DNA from: FEN-1219 sp036563665
Lineage (GTDB): Bacteria > Pseudomonadota > Gammaproteobacteria > Steroidobacterales > Rariloculaceae
Assembly: GCA_036563665.1 (NCBI GenBank)
Contig: DATCLY010000070.1
Coordinates: 62,001-126,000, forward strand
Length of the DNA stretch: 64,000 nt
Direction of reading: 5' to 3'
Shown here: in pieces, positions 32,929 to 41,687 of the stretch
How the letters are laid out: every line of letters begins with the position of its first letter
How positions within the stretch are numbered: the stretch's first letter is position 1
The notes under the pieces: generated by a model
Databases searched by the model: none
What the model was told of the DNA's origin: nothing
What the model saw: the letters and a program-made list of their open reading frames with translations, nothing else
Program-made: the position numbers and the translations under genes

Positions 32929-35900
32929 CGGGCCGAGCGATTCGTTCGACGTCGTGGCTTGGCTCCGCGAGCTCGGGCTCGACGTTTACGCCCAGGCGTT
33001 CGTAGCGCACGACATCGATGCGACGGTGCTCGGCTCGCTCACGGACGCCGACCTCAAGGAGCTCGGCGTCGCCTCCCTCGGGCACCGCAAACGGCTGCTC
33101 CGCGCGATCGCCGGCCGTCGCGGCGCCCCGGGGGGCACGTCGCCCGCGACATCCGTAGGCGCAACGTCCCGCACCAGCGTCCTCGCCGACGACGGGGAGC
33201 GGCGCCCGGTGACGGTGCTGTTCGCCGACCTCGCGGGATACACGACGCTCACCCGGGAGCTCGGCAGCGAGGAGATGCACGCCCTGACCGCGCGCTTTTT
33301 CGCCGCGGCGGACGAGGCCATCGTGAGCCACGGCGGCACCATCGACAAGCGCATCGGCGATTGCGTCATGGCGGTGTTCGGTGCGCCCGTGGCCCATACG
33401 GACGATCCGGAGCGCGCCGTGCGCGCCGCCCTGGCCGTCCGCGCGGCGATGCTCGACCTCTCGTTGGCGGCCGGACGCGAGCTCGCCGTTCACGTCGGCA
33501 TCGCCATGGGCAACGTGACGGCGAGCACCATCGGCACCGACCATCACCGCCAGTACTCGATCACGGGGGAGTCGGTGAATCTCGCCGCACGGCTCACGAG
33601 CCACGCGGGCCACGGAGAGATCCTGATCGCCGACGAGGTCCACGAGGTGCTCGCTGGAAAGGTCGATGCCGAGCGCATCGAGGATCTCGTCATCAAAGGT
33701 TTCGAGGGGCCCGTGCCCGCCTGGCGCTTGCTGGGCATTCGCGTGCAGCGAGGCCGCGGCGCGATGCCGTTCGTCGGCCGCAAGGCGGAGCTCGCACATC
33801 TCGTGCGCATCCTTCAGTCCTGCAACGATCAAGGCCGCGGCATGGCCGTCCACATCCGCGGCGAGCCCGGCATCGGCAAGTCGCGCCTGCTGGAGGAGCT
33901 CGAGCGCCTCGCCGTCGAGCAGGGGTTCGGGTGCCACGTAGGGTCGGTCGTCGCGTTCGGCGCGGAGGCCGAGCACGCGGCCATCACGAGCGTGGCGCGT
34001 AGCCTCGCCGCGGCCGCGCCCTCCCTGCCTGCGGATCCGGGACGGCGCTCCGACGGGCATTCCGTCGAGCGAGCAGGCGCGGACCGGGTATTTCTGAACG
34101 ACGTGCTCGGCCTGCCGCTGCCGCCGGAGCTTCGCGGCATCGCGAGCGCACTCGATCACGCCGGCCGTCACAAGGGCCGGCTCGCGGCGCTGGCCACGCT
34201 GCTCAGGCATGCGAGCATGGCGCGCCCCGTGCTCGTGTGCGTGGAGGACGTGCACTGGGCCGACGAGCAGACGCTCGACTACCTGGCGCAGTTGACCGCG
34301 ACGGTCGCGGACTGCCGCGCCGTGCTCGTGATGACCTCGCGCATCGACGGCGATCCGCTGGGGCCCGCGTGGCGCGCGCGGGTACCGAACGTGGGCTTCG
34401 TCACGATCGACCTGCCGCCGTTGCGCCAGGAAGACGCCGTGGAGCTCGCGGCCGCTCTGCTCGACGCGGACTCCGCGGTCGCGAGGCGCTGCATTGCGCG
34501 CGCGGACGGCAACCCCTTGTTCCTGGAGCAGCTGCTGCGCCACGCCACCGAGCGCGAAGACGGCGACATCCCGCCCACCGTGCAGAGCGTGGTGCTGGCG
34601 CGCGCGGACAAGCTGCCACCCGTCGATCGCCGCGCGCTCCAGGCCGCCGCCGTGCTCGGCCAGCGTTTCAAGCTGGCGGCGCTGCGCCACATTCTTTCGG
34701 ACGAGGGGTTCACACCGGCCAGGCTCATCGAGCAAGCGCTGCTCAGGCCCGACGGCGACGAGCTGGTGTTCAACCATGCGCTGATCCGCGACGGGATCTA
34801 CGCGTCTCTGTTGCAGGCGAGCGCTCGCGTCCTGCATCGCAACGCGGCGGCCTGGTACGCCGAGCGCGACCTCGCGCTGCACGCGGAGCATCTGGAGCGC
34901 GCGGCCGATCGGGCCGCGGCCGCCGCCTTCGCGACCGCGGCCCACGCCGAGCTCGATGCGTATCGCCCGCAACGGGCGCTCGCGCTCACGCGCCGCGGCC
35001 TCGTGTGCGCGACGGATCGCGGCGACCGGCACGCGCTCGCCCTGCTCGAGGCGGAGATCCTGCTCGATCTCGCCGAAGTGCAGGGCTCGCTGGAAGCCGC
35101 CGCGCGTGCCGTCGAGCTCTCGGCCAAGGACCACGAGCGCTGTGCCGCGCATCTCGCGCTCGCTTCCGGCTTGCGCTTGGTCGATCGACTCGACGAGGCG
35201 TTCGTCGCGCTCGACACGGCCGAGCACGCCGCGGCCGCCGCGGAGCTCGTCGAGGAGCGCGCCCGCATTCACCACCTCCGAGGCAATCTCTACTTCCCGA
35301 AAGGGCGGATCGTCGAGTGCCGCGCCGAGCACGAGAGCGCGCTCGCGTGGGCCGAGAAGGCCGGCACGCCCGAGCTCCGGGCGCGGGCGCTCTCGGGGCT
35401 CGGCGACGTCGAGTACGCGAGCGGGCGGTACCTCTCGGCACGCACGCGCTTCGCCGCATGCCTCGCGCTGTGCCGCGAGCACGGCCTCGGCAAAATCGAG
35501 GTGGCCAATCGCGGAATGCTCGCGATCACGCGCTGGTTCTGCGGCGAAAGCGCGCTCGACGAGGCGGACGCCGGCATCGAGGCCGCGCGCCGCGTCGGGC
35601 ATGCCCGCGGCGAGCTGATCGCCCAGCACGGCCGCCTCATGGCGCTTCTGGGGCTGCTGCGCCTGGACGAGGCGCGCGCGAGCGTCGTCCGGGCGCGCGC
35701 GCTCGCGCAGCAGCTCGGCGCGATGCGCTTCGAGGCCGAGAACCTCTGGTTCCTCGCGATGATCGAGCGGCTCGCCGGCGATCGCGCGAGCGCCGCCGCC
35801 ATCTTGCGCGAGGCGATGGCGCTGTCGCGCGAGACGAGCGTCGGATTCTTCGGCGCCGCGATCCTCGGAAGCCTCGCGCTCGTCACCGACGACGCGCGCG

Positions 35901-36280
35901 AGCGCGCCGCCGCGCTCGCGGAAGGCGAAGCGCTGCTCGACGCGGGCAGCGTCTCTCACAATCATTACTTCTTCGCGCGCGACGCGATCGACGCGGCGCT
36001 CGCCGAGCGCGAGGTCGAGCGTGCCTCGCGGCTCGCTGCCCGGCTCGCCGCGTACACCGCCGCGGAGCCCTTGCCTTGGTCGACGCTCGTGGTGGGTCGG
36101 GCGGAAGCGCTCGTCGCTCACATCCGCGGTGCCCGCGGCGCCGACCACGAAGCGGGACTCGCCGAGCTCGCTGCGACCGCCCGCGGGTTGGGGCTGCTCG
36201 ATCTGGCGGTCGCCCTCGATGCCGCGCTCGGCGACTCGACGCGGGCGTCCGACCTCGTTTCGGGTGCCGTGCGGTCCTAG
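32912..36280 (+). CDS. SAM domain / class III adenylate cyclase / AAA-type ATPase / TPR signalling protein
   Basis: The protein has 1122 residues. A SAM domain (about 11-66: VVAWLRELGLDVYAQAF, LKELGVASLGHRKRLL) is followed by a class III nucleotidyl cyclase domain (about 95-280). Metal-binding Asp residues are D106 (VLFADLAGYT) and D150 (RIGDCVMAVFG), with NLAARL late in the fold. An ATPase domain with Walker A GEPGIGKS at 317-324 and a LVCVEDVHWAD Walker B follows, then a long helical TPR-like region to the end. This architecture (SAM-cyclase-AAA-TPR) is typical of large signalling proteins in Proteobacteria and Actinobacteria. The product is probably cAMP. The ATG lies inside the cupin gene, favouring coupling. 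Confidence 0.9.
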   Translation: MARQSDGPSDSFDVVAWLRELGLDVYAQAFVAHDIDATVLGSLTDADLKELGVASLGHRKRLLRAIAGRRGAPGGTSPATSVGATSRTSVLADDGERRPVTVLFADLAGYTTLTRELGSEEMHALTARFFAAADEAIVSHGGTIDKRIGDCVMAVFGAPVAHTDDPERAVRAALAVRAAMLDLSLAAGRELAVHVGIAMGNVTASTIGTDHHRQYSITGESVNLAARLTSHAGHGEILIADEVHEVLAGKVDAERIEDLVIKGFEGPVPAWRLLGIRVQRGRGAMPFVGRKAELAHLVRILQSCNDQGRGMAVHIRGEPGIGKSRLLEELERLAVEQGFGCHVGSVVAFGAEAEHAAITSVARSLAAAAPSLPADPGRRSDGHSVERAGADRVFLNDVLGLPLPPELRGIASALDHAGRHKGRLAALATLLRHASMARPVLVCVEDVHWADEQTLDYLAQLTATVADCRAVLVMTSRIDGDPLGPAWRARVPNVGFVTIDLPPLRQEDAVELAAALLDADSAVARRCIARADGNPLFLEQLLRHATEREDGDIPPTVQSVVLARADKLPPVDRRALQAAAVLGQRFKLAALRHILSDEGFTPARLIEQALLRPDGDELVFNHALIRDGIYASLLQASARVLHRNAAAWYAERDLALHAEHLERAADRAAAAAFATAAHAELDAYRPQRALALTRRGLVCATDRGDRHALALLEAEILLDLAEVQGSLEAAARAVELSAKDHERCAAHLALASGLRLVDRLDEAFVALDTAEHAAAAAELVEERARIHHLRGNLYFPKGRIVECRAEHESALAWAEKAGTPELRARALSGLGDVEYASGRYLSARTRFAACLALCREHGLGKIEVANRGMLAITRWFCGESALDEADAGIEAARRVGHARGELIAQHGRLMALLGLLRLDEARASVVRARALAQQLGAMRFEAENLWFLAMIERLAGDRASAAAILREAMALSRETSVGFFGAAILGSLALVTDDARERAAALAEGEALLDAGSVSHNHYFFARDAIDAALAEREVERASRLAARLAAYTAAEPLPWSTLVVGRAEALVAHIRGARGADHEAGLAELAATARGLGLLDLAVALDAALGDSTRASDLVSGAVRS

Positions 36281-36327
36281 GAGCAGGACCGCCCGGGGTC
36301 ACAGCGGCCACGGCAGCAAGCGCTCTA

Positions 36328-36341
36328 GGCCGGTACCGGCC
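36328..36341. terminator. Palindrome between convergent genes, possible bidirectional terminator stem
   Basis: GGCCGGTACCGGCC is a perfect 14-base palindrome in the 65-base convergent gap between the cyclase and OYE genes. It has no T tract. Compare the similar palindrome at 24767. Confidence 0.35.
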
Positions 36342-36345
36342 GAGG

Positions 36346-37458
36346 TCAGTCGTCCGCGCGGACGTCGAACAGGCGCGGATACCGCGGCGGCTGCGAGCGC
36401 AGGTACTGCTTCGGTGCCTTGACGCTCGCACCGAAGTGGGCGGCGGCGTGCCACGGCCAGCGAGGGTCGTACAGCATCGCGCGGGCGAGCGCGATGAGGT
36501 CGGCATCGCCGGCCACGAGGATGGCTTCGGCATGATCGAAGTCGGAGATCATGCCCACCGCCACCACGGGCATCTTCACGGCCGCTTTCACCGCGCGCGC
36601 GAGCGCCACCTGATAACCGGGGCCGACGGGGATCTGCTGGGCCGGCGTCGCGCCGCCGCTCGAGACATGGATCGCGCTGCAGCCTCGTGCCTCGAGCGCG
36701 CGCGCGAATTCGACGGTCTGCTCGACATCCCATCCGCCCGGCGCCCAGTCGGTGGCCGATACGCGAACGCTCACCGGGCGTTCCGGCGGCACCGCGGCGC
36801 GCACCGCGTCGAACACTTCGAGCGGAAAGCGCATGCGGCCTTCGAGCGAACCGCCGTATTCGTCCCGGCGCTCGTTGGAGAGCGGCGACAGGAACTCGTG
36901 CAGGAGATAGCCATGCGCGGCGTGTATCTGGATGGCATCGAGGCCGATCCGCACGGCGCGCCGTGCGGCTCCCGCGAACGCCTCGCGCACGCGCGCGAGG
37001 CCGTGGCGGTCGAGCGCCGTCGGCGGCACGTCGCCCGGCCGATGCGGAATCGCCGAAGGCGCCTCGGTGCGCCAGCCGTTCGGATGATCGGGAGGCAGCT
37101 GCCCGCCGCCTTTCCACGGCACTTCCGTCGACGCCTTGCGGCCGGCATGCGCGAGCTGTATAGCGATCGGCATGTCCGACCAGCGCCGCACGCTCTCGAG
37201 CGTGCGGCGCATCGCGGTCTCGCAGGCATCCGAATACAAGCCCACGTCGCGGTACGTGATCCGGCCTTCGGCCGTGACAGCCGTCGCTTCGATCGTGAGC
37301 AGGCCTGCGCCCGACAACGCGAGGTGGCCCAAGTGAATGACGTGCCAGTCCGTCATGCAGCCGTCCTCGGCCGAGTATTGGCACATAGGAGCGATGACGA
37401 TGCGATTCGCGAGCTCCAGCCCCGCCACCCGGAACGGCGTGAACAGTCGGCAGGTCAT
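36346..37458 (-). CDS. NADH:flavin oxidoreductase, old yellow enzyme family (YqjM-like)
   Basis: The protein has 370 residues. Features of the YqjM/OYE family include the N-terminal LANRIVIAPMCQYSAEDG, the Cys in PMCQYS that tunes the flavin in this subgroup, QLAHAGRKAS, and IQIHAAHGYLLHEFLSPLSN with the paired His that bind substrate. RVSATDW and the FMN-phosphate region near GDADLIALARAMLYDPRW are also present. The reaction is NAD(P)H-dependent reduction of activated C=C bonds; the physiological substrate is unknown. ATG 37458 follows GGAGAG. A longer frame to 37905 overlaps the histidine kinase gene on the same strand and is not protein-like. Confidence 0.92.
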   Translation of the reverse strand: MTCRLFTPFRVAGLELANRIVIAPMCQYSAEDGCMTDWHVIHLGHLALSGAGLLTIEATAVTAEGRITYRDVGLYSDACETAMRRTLESVRRWSDMPIAIQLAHAGRKASTEVPWKGGGQLPPDHPNGWRTEAPSAIPHRPGDVPPTALDRHGLARVREAFAGAARRAVRIGLDAIQIHAAHGYLLHEFLSPLSNERRDEYGGSLEGRMRFPLEVFDAVRAAVPPERPVSVRVSATDWAPGGWDVEQTVEFARALEARGCSAIHVSSGGATPAQQIPVGPGYQVALARAVKAAVKMPVVAVGMISDFDHAEAILVAGDADLIALARAMLYDPRWPWHAAAHFGASVKAPKQYLRSQPPRYPRLFDVRADD

Positions 37459-37499
37459 CGTACTCTCCGTGTCCCTCTCGAAAGCTTCCCTGGAGCAGC

Positions 37500-38939
37500 T
37501 TACGCCCGCGAGGACGGCGGCGGCACCGCCCCGCCCTGGCCCGCCGCGCGCGCCCGCGTGAACTCGACGAGCACCGCCGCGCCGCCGAGCACCGACCGCT
37601 CGATGGCGAGCGTGCCGCCGTAGAGCTCCACGATGTCGCGCACCACGGCCAGGCCGATGCCGTGGCCGGGCACGGACTCGTCGGCGCGCGTGCCCCGCTC
37701 GAGGAGCTTCGTCACGTCGTCGGGCTCGATGCCGCGGCCGTCGTCGGCCACCACGATGGAGAGCTTCCCGCCGCCGCTCGACGCCGTCACCCGCACACGA
37801 TGCCTGCAGTACTTGTAGGCGTTGTCCACGAGGTTGCCGAGCACCTCGGTGAGGTCGCCCGGATCGCCCTGGAACACGGTGCCGGGCGCGACGGCGAGCT
37901 CGCACGCGACGCCCTTGTCGCGATACACCTTGTCGAGCCCCAGCCGCAGGTCCTCGAGCACCGGCGCCACTTGCACGGGCTCCACGCCGAGGCCGGTGGC
38001 GCCGCTCACCCGCGCCCGGCGGAGCTGGTACGACACGCGCTGCTCCATGCGGTCGATCTCGCGGTTCAGCGCGTCGAGCGCCGTCGCGCTCGGGGCATCG
38101 GCTTCTTTCGCGGCGAGCTCGGAGAGGAGCGTGCGCATGACCGCGAGCGGCGTCTTGAGGCTATGCGCGAGATCGTCGAGCGTGTTCCGGTAGCGCACGA
38201 GCCGGCGGCGCTCCGTGTCGATCAACGCGTTCAGGCTCGCGGCGAGCGGCTCGAGCTCGCTCGGGAATTCGCCCGTGAGCGCCACGCGCTCGCCCGCGTC
38301 CACCTCGCGCACCTGCCGCTCGAGCCGCCGCAGCGGCCGCAGCACCCACCCGAGCAGGCTGCCGATCAACGCGAGCATGGCGATGGTGATCCCTGCGAAC
38401 CAGCCGATGAGATTGCGCCGGAACGCCGCCTGGCGCGTCATCAGCGGCTCGAGCGACGACGCGATGCCGAACGTATACGGCGCCGCGTGGCCGTCGGCGA
38501 ACTCCCACGTAACCGCCATCATGAAGGTTTCCACGGGCGGCAGGTCCGGCGGGTCCACGCGGCTGTAGCGCTGCTCGCCGGGGCCCGGAAGGCTTTCGCC
38601 CACGGGGAAGCTCGCACCGAGCAACGAGCGCGACTGCCAAACCGGACGCCCGTCCGCATCGAGCAGCACGCCGTAGAGCCCGGAGCCCGGTACCTGGAAC
38701 TGCGCGTCGATCTCGTCGTTCGGCAGCGTGAGCTCGTCGGCCTCGTCCGTCTCGGCGAGCGCGATGAGGCCGAAGAGCTGCACCTCGAGGAGCTGGCGCT
38801 GCGCCTCGTCGGTGCTGCGCCGGAACGCGAGGTCCAGCCCGACGATGGTGATGGCGAACAGCACCGTGAGCGTCACGCTCACCCAGACGATGACGCGCGC
38901 GCGTAACGAGCGGAAAGCCGGCAGTCGGCGCGCCGGCAT
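37500..38939 (-). CDS. phoQ: PhoQ-like sensor histidine kinase
   Basis: The protein has 479 residues. Two membrane helices (about 15-37 and 170-195) bracket a periplasmic sensor domain of about 130 residues. HAMP, then the phospho-acceptor H259 in LAHSLKTPLAVM, which matches the PhoQ-type 'HSLKTP' box rather than the common HELRTP. ATP-binding motifs are the N box (LVDNAYKYC), DDGRGIEPDD, and GHGIGLAVV. Its start is eight bases beyond the regulator stop. PhoQ enzymes sense Mg2+, low pH or cationic peptides in related bacteria; the sensor domain here is not acidic enough by eye to be sure of Mg2+, so the symbol is provisional. Confidence 0.88.
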   Translation of the reverse strand: MPARRLPAFRSLRARVIVWVSVTLTVLFAITIVGLDLAFRRSTDEAQRQLLEVQLFGLIALAETDEADELTLPNDEIDAQFQVPGSGLYGVLLDADGRPVWQSRSLLGASFPVGESLPGPGEQRYSRVDPPDLPPVETFMMAVTWEFADGHAAPYTFGIASSLEPLMTRQAAFRRNLIGWFAGITIAMLALIGSLLGWVLRPLRRLERQVREVDAGERVALTGEFPSELEPLAASLNALIDTERRRLVRYRNTLDDLAHSLKTPLAVMRTLLSELAAKEADAPSATALDALNREIDRMEQRVSYQLRRARVSGATGLGVEPVQVAPVLEDLRLGLDKVYRDKGVACELAVAPGTVFQGDPGDLTEVLGNLVDNAYKYCRHRVRVTASSGGGKLSIVVADDGRGIEPDDVTKLLERGTRADESVPGHGIGLAVVRDIVELYGGTLAIERSVLGGAAVLVEFTRARAAGQGGAVPPPSSRA

Positions 38940-38946
38940 GGCGACG

Positions 38947-39639
38947 TCAGGCGTTGGCAGCGGAGCCCCTCGGGAGCGCGAATCGATAGCCGCGGCCGCG
39001 CAGCGTCTCGATGGGCTTGTATTCGCCGTTCGGATCGAGCTTGCGGCGCAGACGTCCGATGAACACTTCGATGACGTTGCTGTCGCGCTCGAAGTCCTCG
39101 TTGTACAGCGCTTCCGAGATCTGCGCCTTCGACAGCACCTCGCCCGCGTGCAGCATGAGGTACTCGAGCAGCCGGTACTCGAAGCTCGTGAGATCGAGCT
39201 TGCGCCCGTCCACCGTGACGATCTGCGTGCGGGTGTCGAGGCGCACGGGCCCGCACACGAGCTCCGACTGCGCCCAGCCGCCGGCGCGGCGCAAGAGCGC
39301 ATCGACTCGCGCCAGGAGCTCCTCCACGTGCACCGGCTTCACCACGTAGTCGTCGGCCCCGAGCTTCAGCGCCTCCACCTTGTCCTGCCAGCGATCGCGG
39401 GCAGTGAGCACGAGGATCGGATAGCTCTTGCCCTCCGCGCGGATGGTCTTGATGAGCTCCACGCCAGAAAGCCCGGGCAGACCGAGATCGATGATGGCGA
39501 GGTCGATGGAGTACTCGCGGGCGAAATACAACCCCTCGCGGCCGTCGGCCGCGCAGTCCACCTGGTAGCCCGCCCGCTGCAGCTGCGCGGCCAGCGAGCG
39601 GCTCAATGTCTGATCGTCCTCGACGAGCAGCAGACGCAT
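38947..39639 (-). CDS. phoP: PhoP-like response regulator (OmpR family)
   Basis: The protein has 230 residues: a receiver domain with acidic pair E7/D8/D9, phospho-acceptor D51 (AIIDLGLPG), the conserved Thr in LTARDRW and Lys in VVKPVH. A winged-helix domain ends YKPIETLRGRGYRF. It is the first gene of a two-gene operon with the histidine kinase and follows the PepSY gene by 34 bases on the same strand. The wider arrangement PepSY-PhoP-PhoQ is common in Gammaproteobacteria. Confidence 0.9.
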   Translation of the reverse strand: MRLLLVEDDQTLSRSLAAQLQRAGYQVDCAADGREGLYFAREYSIDLAIIDLGLPGLSGVELIKTIRAEGKSYPILVLTARDRWQDKVEALKLGADDYVVKPVHVEELLARVDALLRRAGGWAQSELVCGPVRLDTRTQIVTVDGRKLDLTSFEYRLLEYLMLHAGEVLSKAQISEALYNEDFERDSNVIEVFIGRLRRKLDPNGEYKPIETLRGRGYRFALPRGSAANA

Positions 39640-39673
39640 GTCATGCCTCGGTCACGACGAGCGGCAGCGCGCT

Positions 39674-40012
39674 TTACATGAACTGTCCCGTCTGGGCGTC
39701 GATGCGCACGGTTCGCACGCGGTTGCCGTCGCCGATGATGCGGATGACGTGCACTTGCCGGCCGCCCTGAACCACCGTCTCCGCCGAGACGACCCGCCCG
39801 GGGAAACGCTGCAGCGCGATCGCGGTGGCCTCCTGCAAGGAAATGCCGCGCGCGAGCTCGCCGCGCTGCACGGTGCGGGCGCGCGGGGCGGGCGTGTCCT
39901 CGACCGTGGCCGCGGGCACGTCCGGCCGCGGCCGTGCCTCGGCCCCGAAGGCGCCGAGCCACGCGGCCGCGACGGCGGCGCAAGCCGTCACGTGCAGCAG
40001 GTTTCGCTTCAT
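39674..40012 (-). CDS. Secreted PepSY-domain protein linked to the two-component system
   Basis: The protein has 112 residues from ATG 40012. The signal peptide (MKRNLLHVTACAAVAAAWL) ends near AFGAEA. The C-terminal 65 residues, with ISLQEATAIALQRFPGRVVSAE and a final RTVRIDAQTGQFM, match the PepSY domain, seen in periplasmic inhibitors and sensor partners. An earlier ATG at 40021 gives MRAMKRN; neither start has a clear ribosome site. It is the first gene in the unit ahead of phoP, so it may modulate the sensor kinase (inference). Confidence 0.8.
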   Translation of the reverse strand: MKRNLLHVTACAAVAAAWLGAFGAEARPRPDVPAATVEDTPAPRARTVQRGELARGISLQEATAIALQRFPGRVVSAETVVQGGRQVHVIRIIGDGNRVRTVRIDAQTGQFM

Positions 40013-40061
40013 CGCGCGCATTGTCGCAAAGTTTTCAGATCGTAGGAGGCCCTGCCAACGA

Positions 40062-40211
40062 GAATCGCGCCTGCAAAGGCGCTCCCACCGGGGAACGAAG
40101 CCTGTGGGAGCGGCTTTCCAGCCGCGATTCTTCTCGCGCGCAGCCGAACGAGCCGTCGCGCCCGGAAGGGCGCTCCCACCCGAGATGCCGCGATGGGAGC
40201 GCCCTTCGCAC
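40062..40211. repeat. Pair of REP-like palindromic repeats
   Basis: Two imperfect inverted repeats occur in tandem. The first has arms 40062-40088 and 40104-40130; its right arm reads GTGGGAGCGGCTTTCCAGCC. The second has arms 40160-40179 and 40194-40211 (CGGAAGGGCGCTCCCAC and TGGGAGCGCCCTTCGCAC). The GTGGGAGCGGCTT core is the REP sequence widespread between genes of Pseudomonas, Xanthomonadales and relatives. Paired opposite copies resemble a REPIN. It occupies the gap between the PepSY and glycine-zipper genes and could stabilise transcript ends. Confidence 0.75.
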
Positions 40212-40216
40212 CGGCG

Positions 40217-40786
40217 TCAGTACCGTACCGGCACCGCGCTGACCGCGAGGGCCACGCGATCGCCGGGGTGCGCGGCGGAATGCATCACGTGTCGCCGGCC
40301 GTCGTACACGTACGTCACGCGGTAGCCGTCGATGCGCTCCTCCGTGTAACGCTCCGGCACCACCTCGCAGCGGTCCACCGTCACGGCGCGCGTCCCGCCG
40401 CTCACGGTCTGGTTGCGGACGGCGCGCTCGTGCGCCACGGCCGCGCCGGCGATCGAGCCGATCAGCGTCATGGCGTCGCGGCCGCTGCCGCTGCCGAACT
40501 GCCGGCCGATGGCGGCGCCCACGATGCCGCCGGCGATGGTCGGCCCCGCGATGCCGGTGCGGTTCACCGGCTCGTACACGACCTCCTGCCAGCACTCCCG
40601 CCGGGGCCGCTCGACCGTGACGTAGCGGATGATCGGCTCGACGTCCACGACGCGCGCGTAAACGACATCCGCGTGGTGGTGACCGTGATGATGGTGACCA
40701 TGGCCGCGGCCATGACCATGCGCCGAGGCCGTGCCCGCCGCGAGGCATCCCACCACCGCCGCCGCCAGCACCGCTTTCCCGAACAT
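40217..40786 (-). CDS. Secreted glycine-zipper 2TM protein with His-rich N terminus
   Basis: The protein has 189 residues. A signal peptide ends at AAGTASA; it is followed by a His/Gly-rich run (HGHGRGHGHHHHGHHH) able to bind metal such as Ni, Zn or Cu. The middle has a glycine-zipper 2TM domain (GPTIAGGIVGAAIGRQFGSG, GSIAGAAVAHERAV), as in the 17-kDa surface antigen family. A C-terminal beta segment has YRVTYVYDGRRHVM. An outer-membrane location is likely. GGGAGGTG before ATG 40786 supports this start over an in-frame ATG at 40843. The gene is monocistronic, downstream of mazG on the same strand. Confidence 0.85.
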   Translation of the reverse strand: MFGKAVLAAAVVGCLAAGTASAHGHGRGHGHHHHGHHHADVVYARVVDVEPIIRYVTVERPRRECWQEVVYEPVNRTGIAGPTIAGGIVGAAIGRQFGSGSGRDAMTLIGSIAGAAVAHERAVRNQTVSGGTRAVTVDRCEVVPERYTEERIDGYRVTYVYDGRRHVMHSAAHPGDRVALAVSAVPVRY

Positions 40787-40883
40787 GACGCACCTCCCGT
40801 TTGTCAGCGCGATTCGCGTCTTTTCCGCGAACCCGGGGGGCACGTTAACGCCGCGGCACTGAATCGCGCCTGAACGCTCGCGC

Positions 40884-41687
40884 TCAGCGCCGCTTCGCCT
40901 CCTGCCAGAGTGCCTCGAGCGCCGCGGCGTCGAAGGCGCCCCAGTCGCCGCCGGCGGCCGCTACCCGCGCTTCCACGTGGCGGAACCGCGTCTCGAACCG
41001 CCGATTGGCGCCGCGCAGGCAGTCTTCCGGATCGAGGTCCAGGTGCCGGCAGAGGTTGGCGAGCGCGAACAGAACGTCGCCCATCTCGGCCGCTATCGCT
41101 TCCCGGTCGCCCGCCGCGCGGGCTGCGTCGAGCTCCCGGAGCTCCTCGTCCACTTTGTCGCGCACGCCGTCAGCGTCGGGCCAATCGAACCCGACGCCCG
41201 CGGCCCGCCGCCCGAGCTTCGCGGCCCTCGTCAGCGCGGGCAGGCCCACGGGCACGCCCCCGAGCACGCCGGCCCTCGCCTTGGCCGCGCGCTCGCTGCG
41301 CTTGAGCGCTTCCCATGCCTCGGTCTGCTCGGCCGCGCTCTCGATGCGCTCGTTGCCGAACACGTGCGGGTGCCGGCGTATCAGCTTGTCGCAGATGGCC
41401 CGCACCACGTCTGCGAAGTCGAACAGCCGCGCCTCCTCCCCCATGCGGGCATGGAAGACCACCTGCAGCAGCAGGTCGCCGAGCTCGTCGACGAGCTCCT
41501 CGTGCGCCTGGCGCCCGATCGCGTCCGCGACCTCGTAGGCCTCCTCGATGGTGTACGGGGCAATGCTGGCGAACGTCTGCTCGCGGTCCCAGGGGCAGCC
41601 GCGGACCGGGTCGCGCAGCGTCGCCATGACCTCGAGCAGTTTCGAGATACTCGCCTCAGGGCTCTGTCTTTCAGGATTTTTCATCAT
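40884..41687 (-). CDS. mazG: Nucleoside triphosphate pyrophosphohydrolase MazG
   Basis: The protein has 267 residues, the usual length of the full two-domain MazG. It hydrolyses all canonical (d)NTPs to NMP and PPi (EC 3.6.1.9) and is involved in nutritional stress and ppGpp control. Typical features include CPWDREQTFASIAPYTIEEAYEV, the ExxE metal motifs in EELVDELGDLLLQVVFHARM, and the second domain with EELRELDAARAAGDREAIAAE and EMGDVLFALANLCRHL. The first 17 bases overlap nudL, so the two are coupled. It is the last gene of fumC-nudL-mazG. Confidence 0.95.
   Translation of the reverse strand: MMKNPERQSPEASISKLLEVMATLRDPVRGCPWDREQTFASIAPYTIEEAYEVADAIGRQAHEELVDELGDLLLQVVFHARMGEEARLFDFADVVRAICDKLIRRHPHVFGNERIESAAEQTEAWEALKRSERAAKARAGVLGGVPVGLPALTRAAKLGRRAAGVGFDWPDADGVRDKVDEELRELDAARAAGDREAIAAEMGDVLFALANLCRHLDLDPEDCLRGANRRFETRFRHVEARVAAAGGDWGAFDAAALEALWQEAKRR

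Noticed and set aside
32807..36148. 1113-residue open frame on the minus strand
   Set aside because: Antisense shadow of the cyclase/ATPase gene, caused by high GC; no motif or start signal.
40035..40793. 252-residue minus-strand frame across the REP elements
   Set aside because: It runs through palindromic repeats and in the wrong frame of the glycine-zipper gene.
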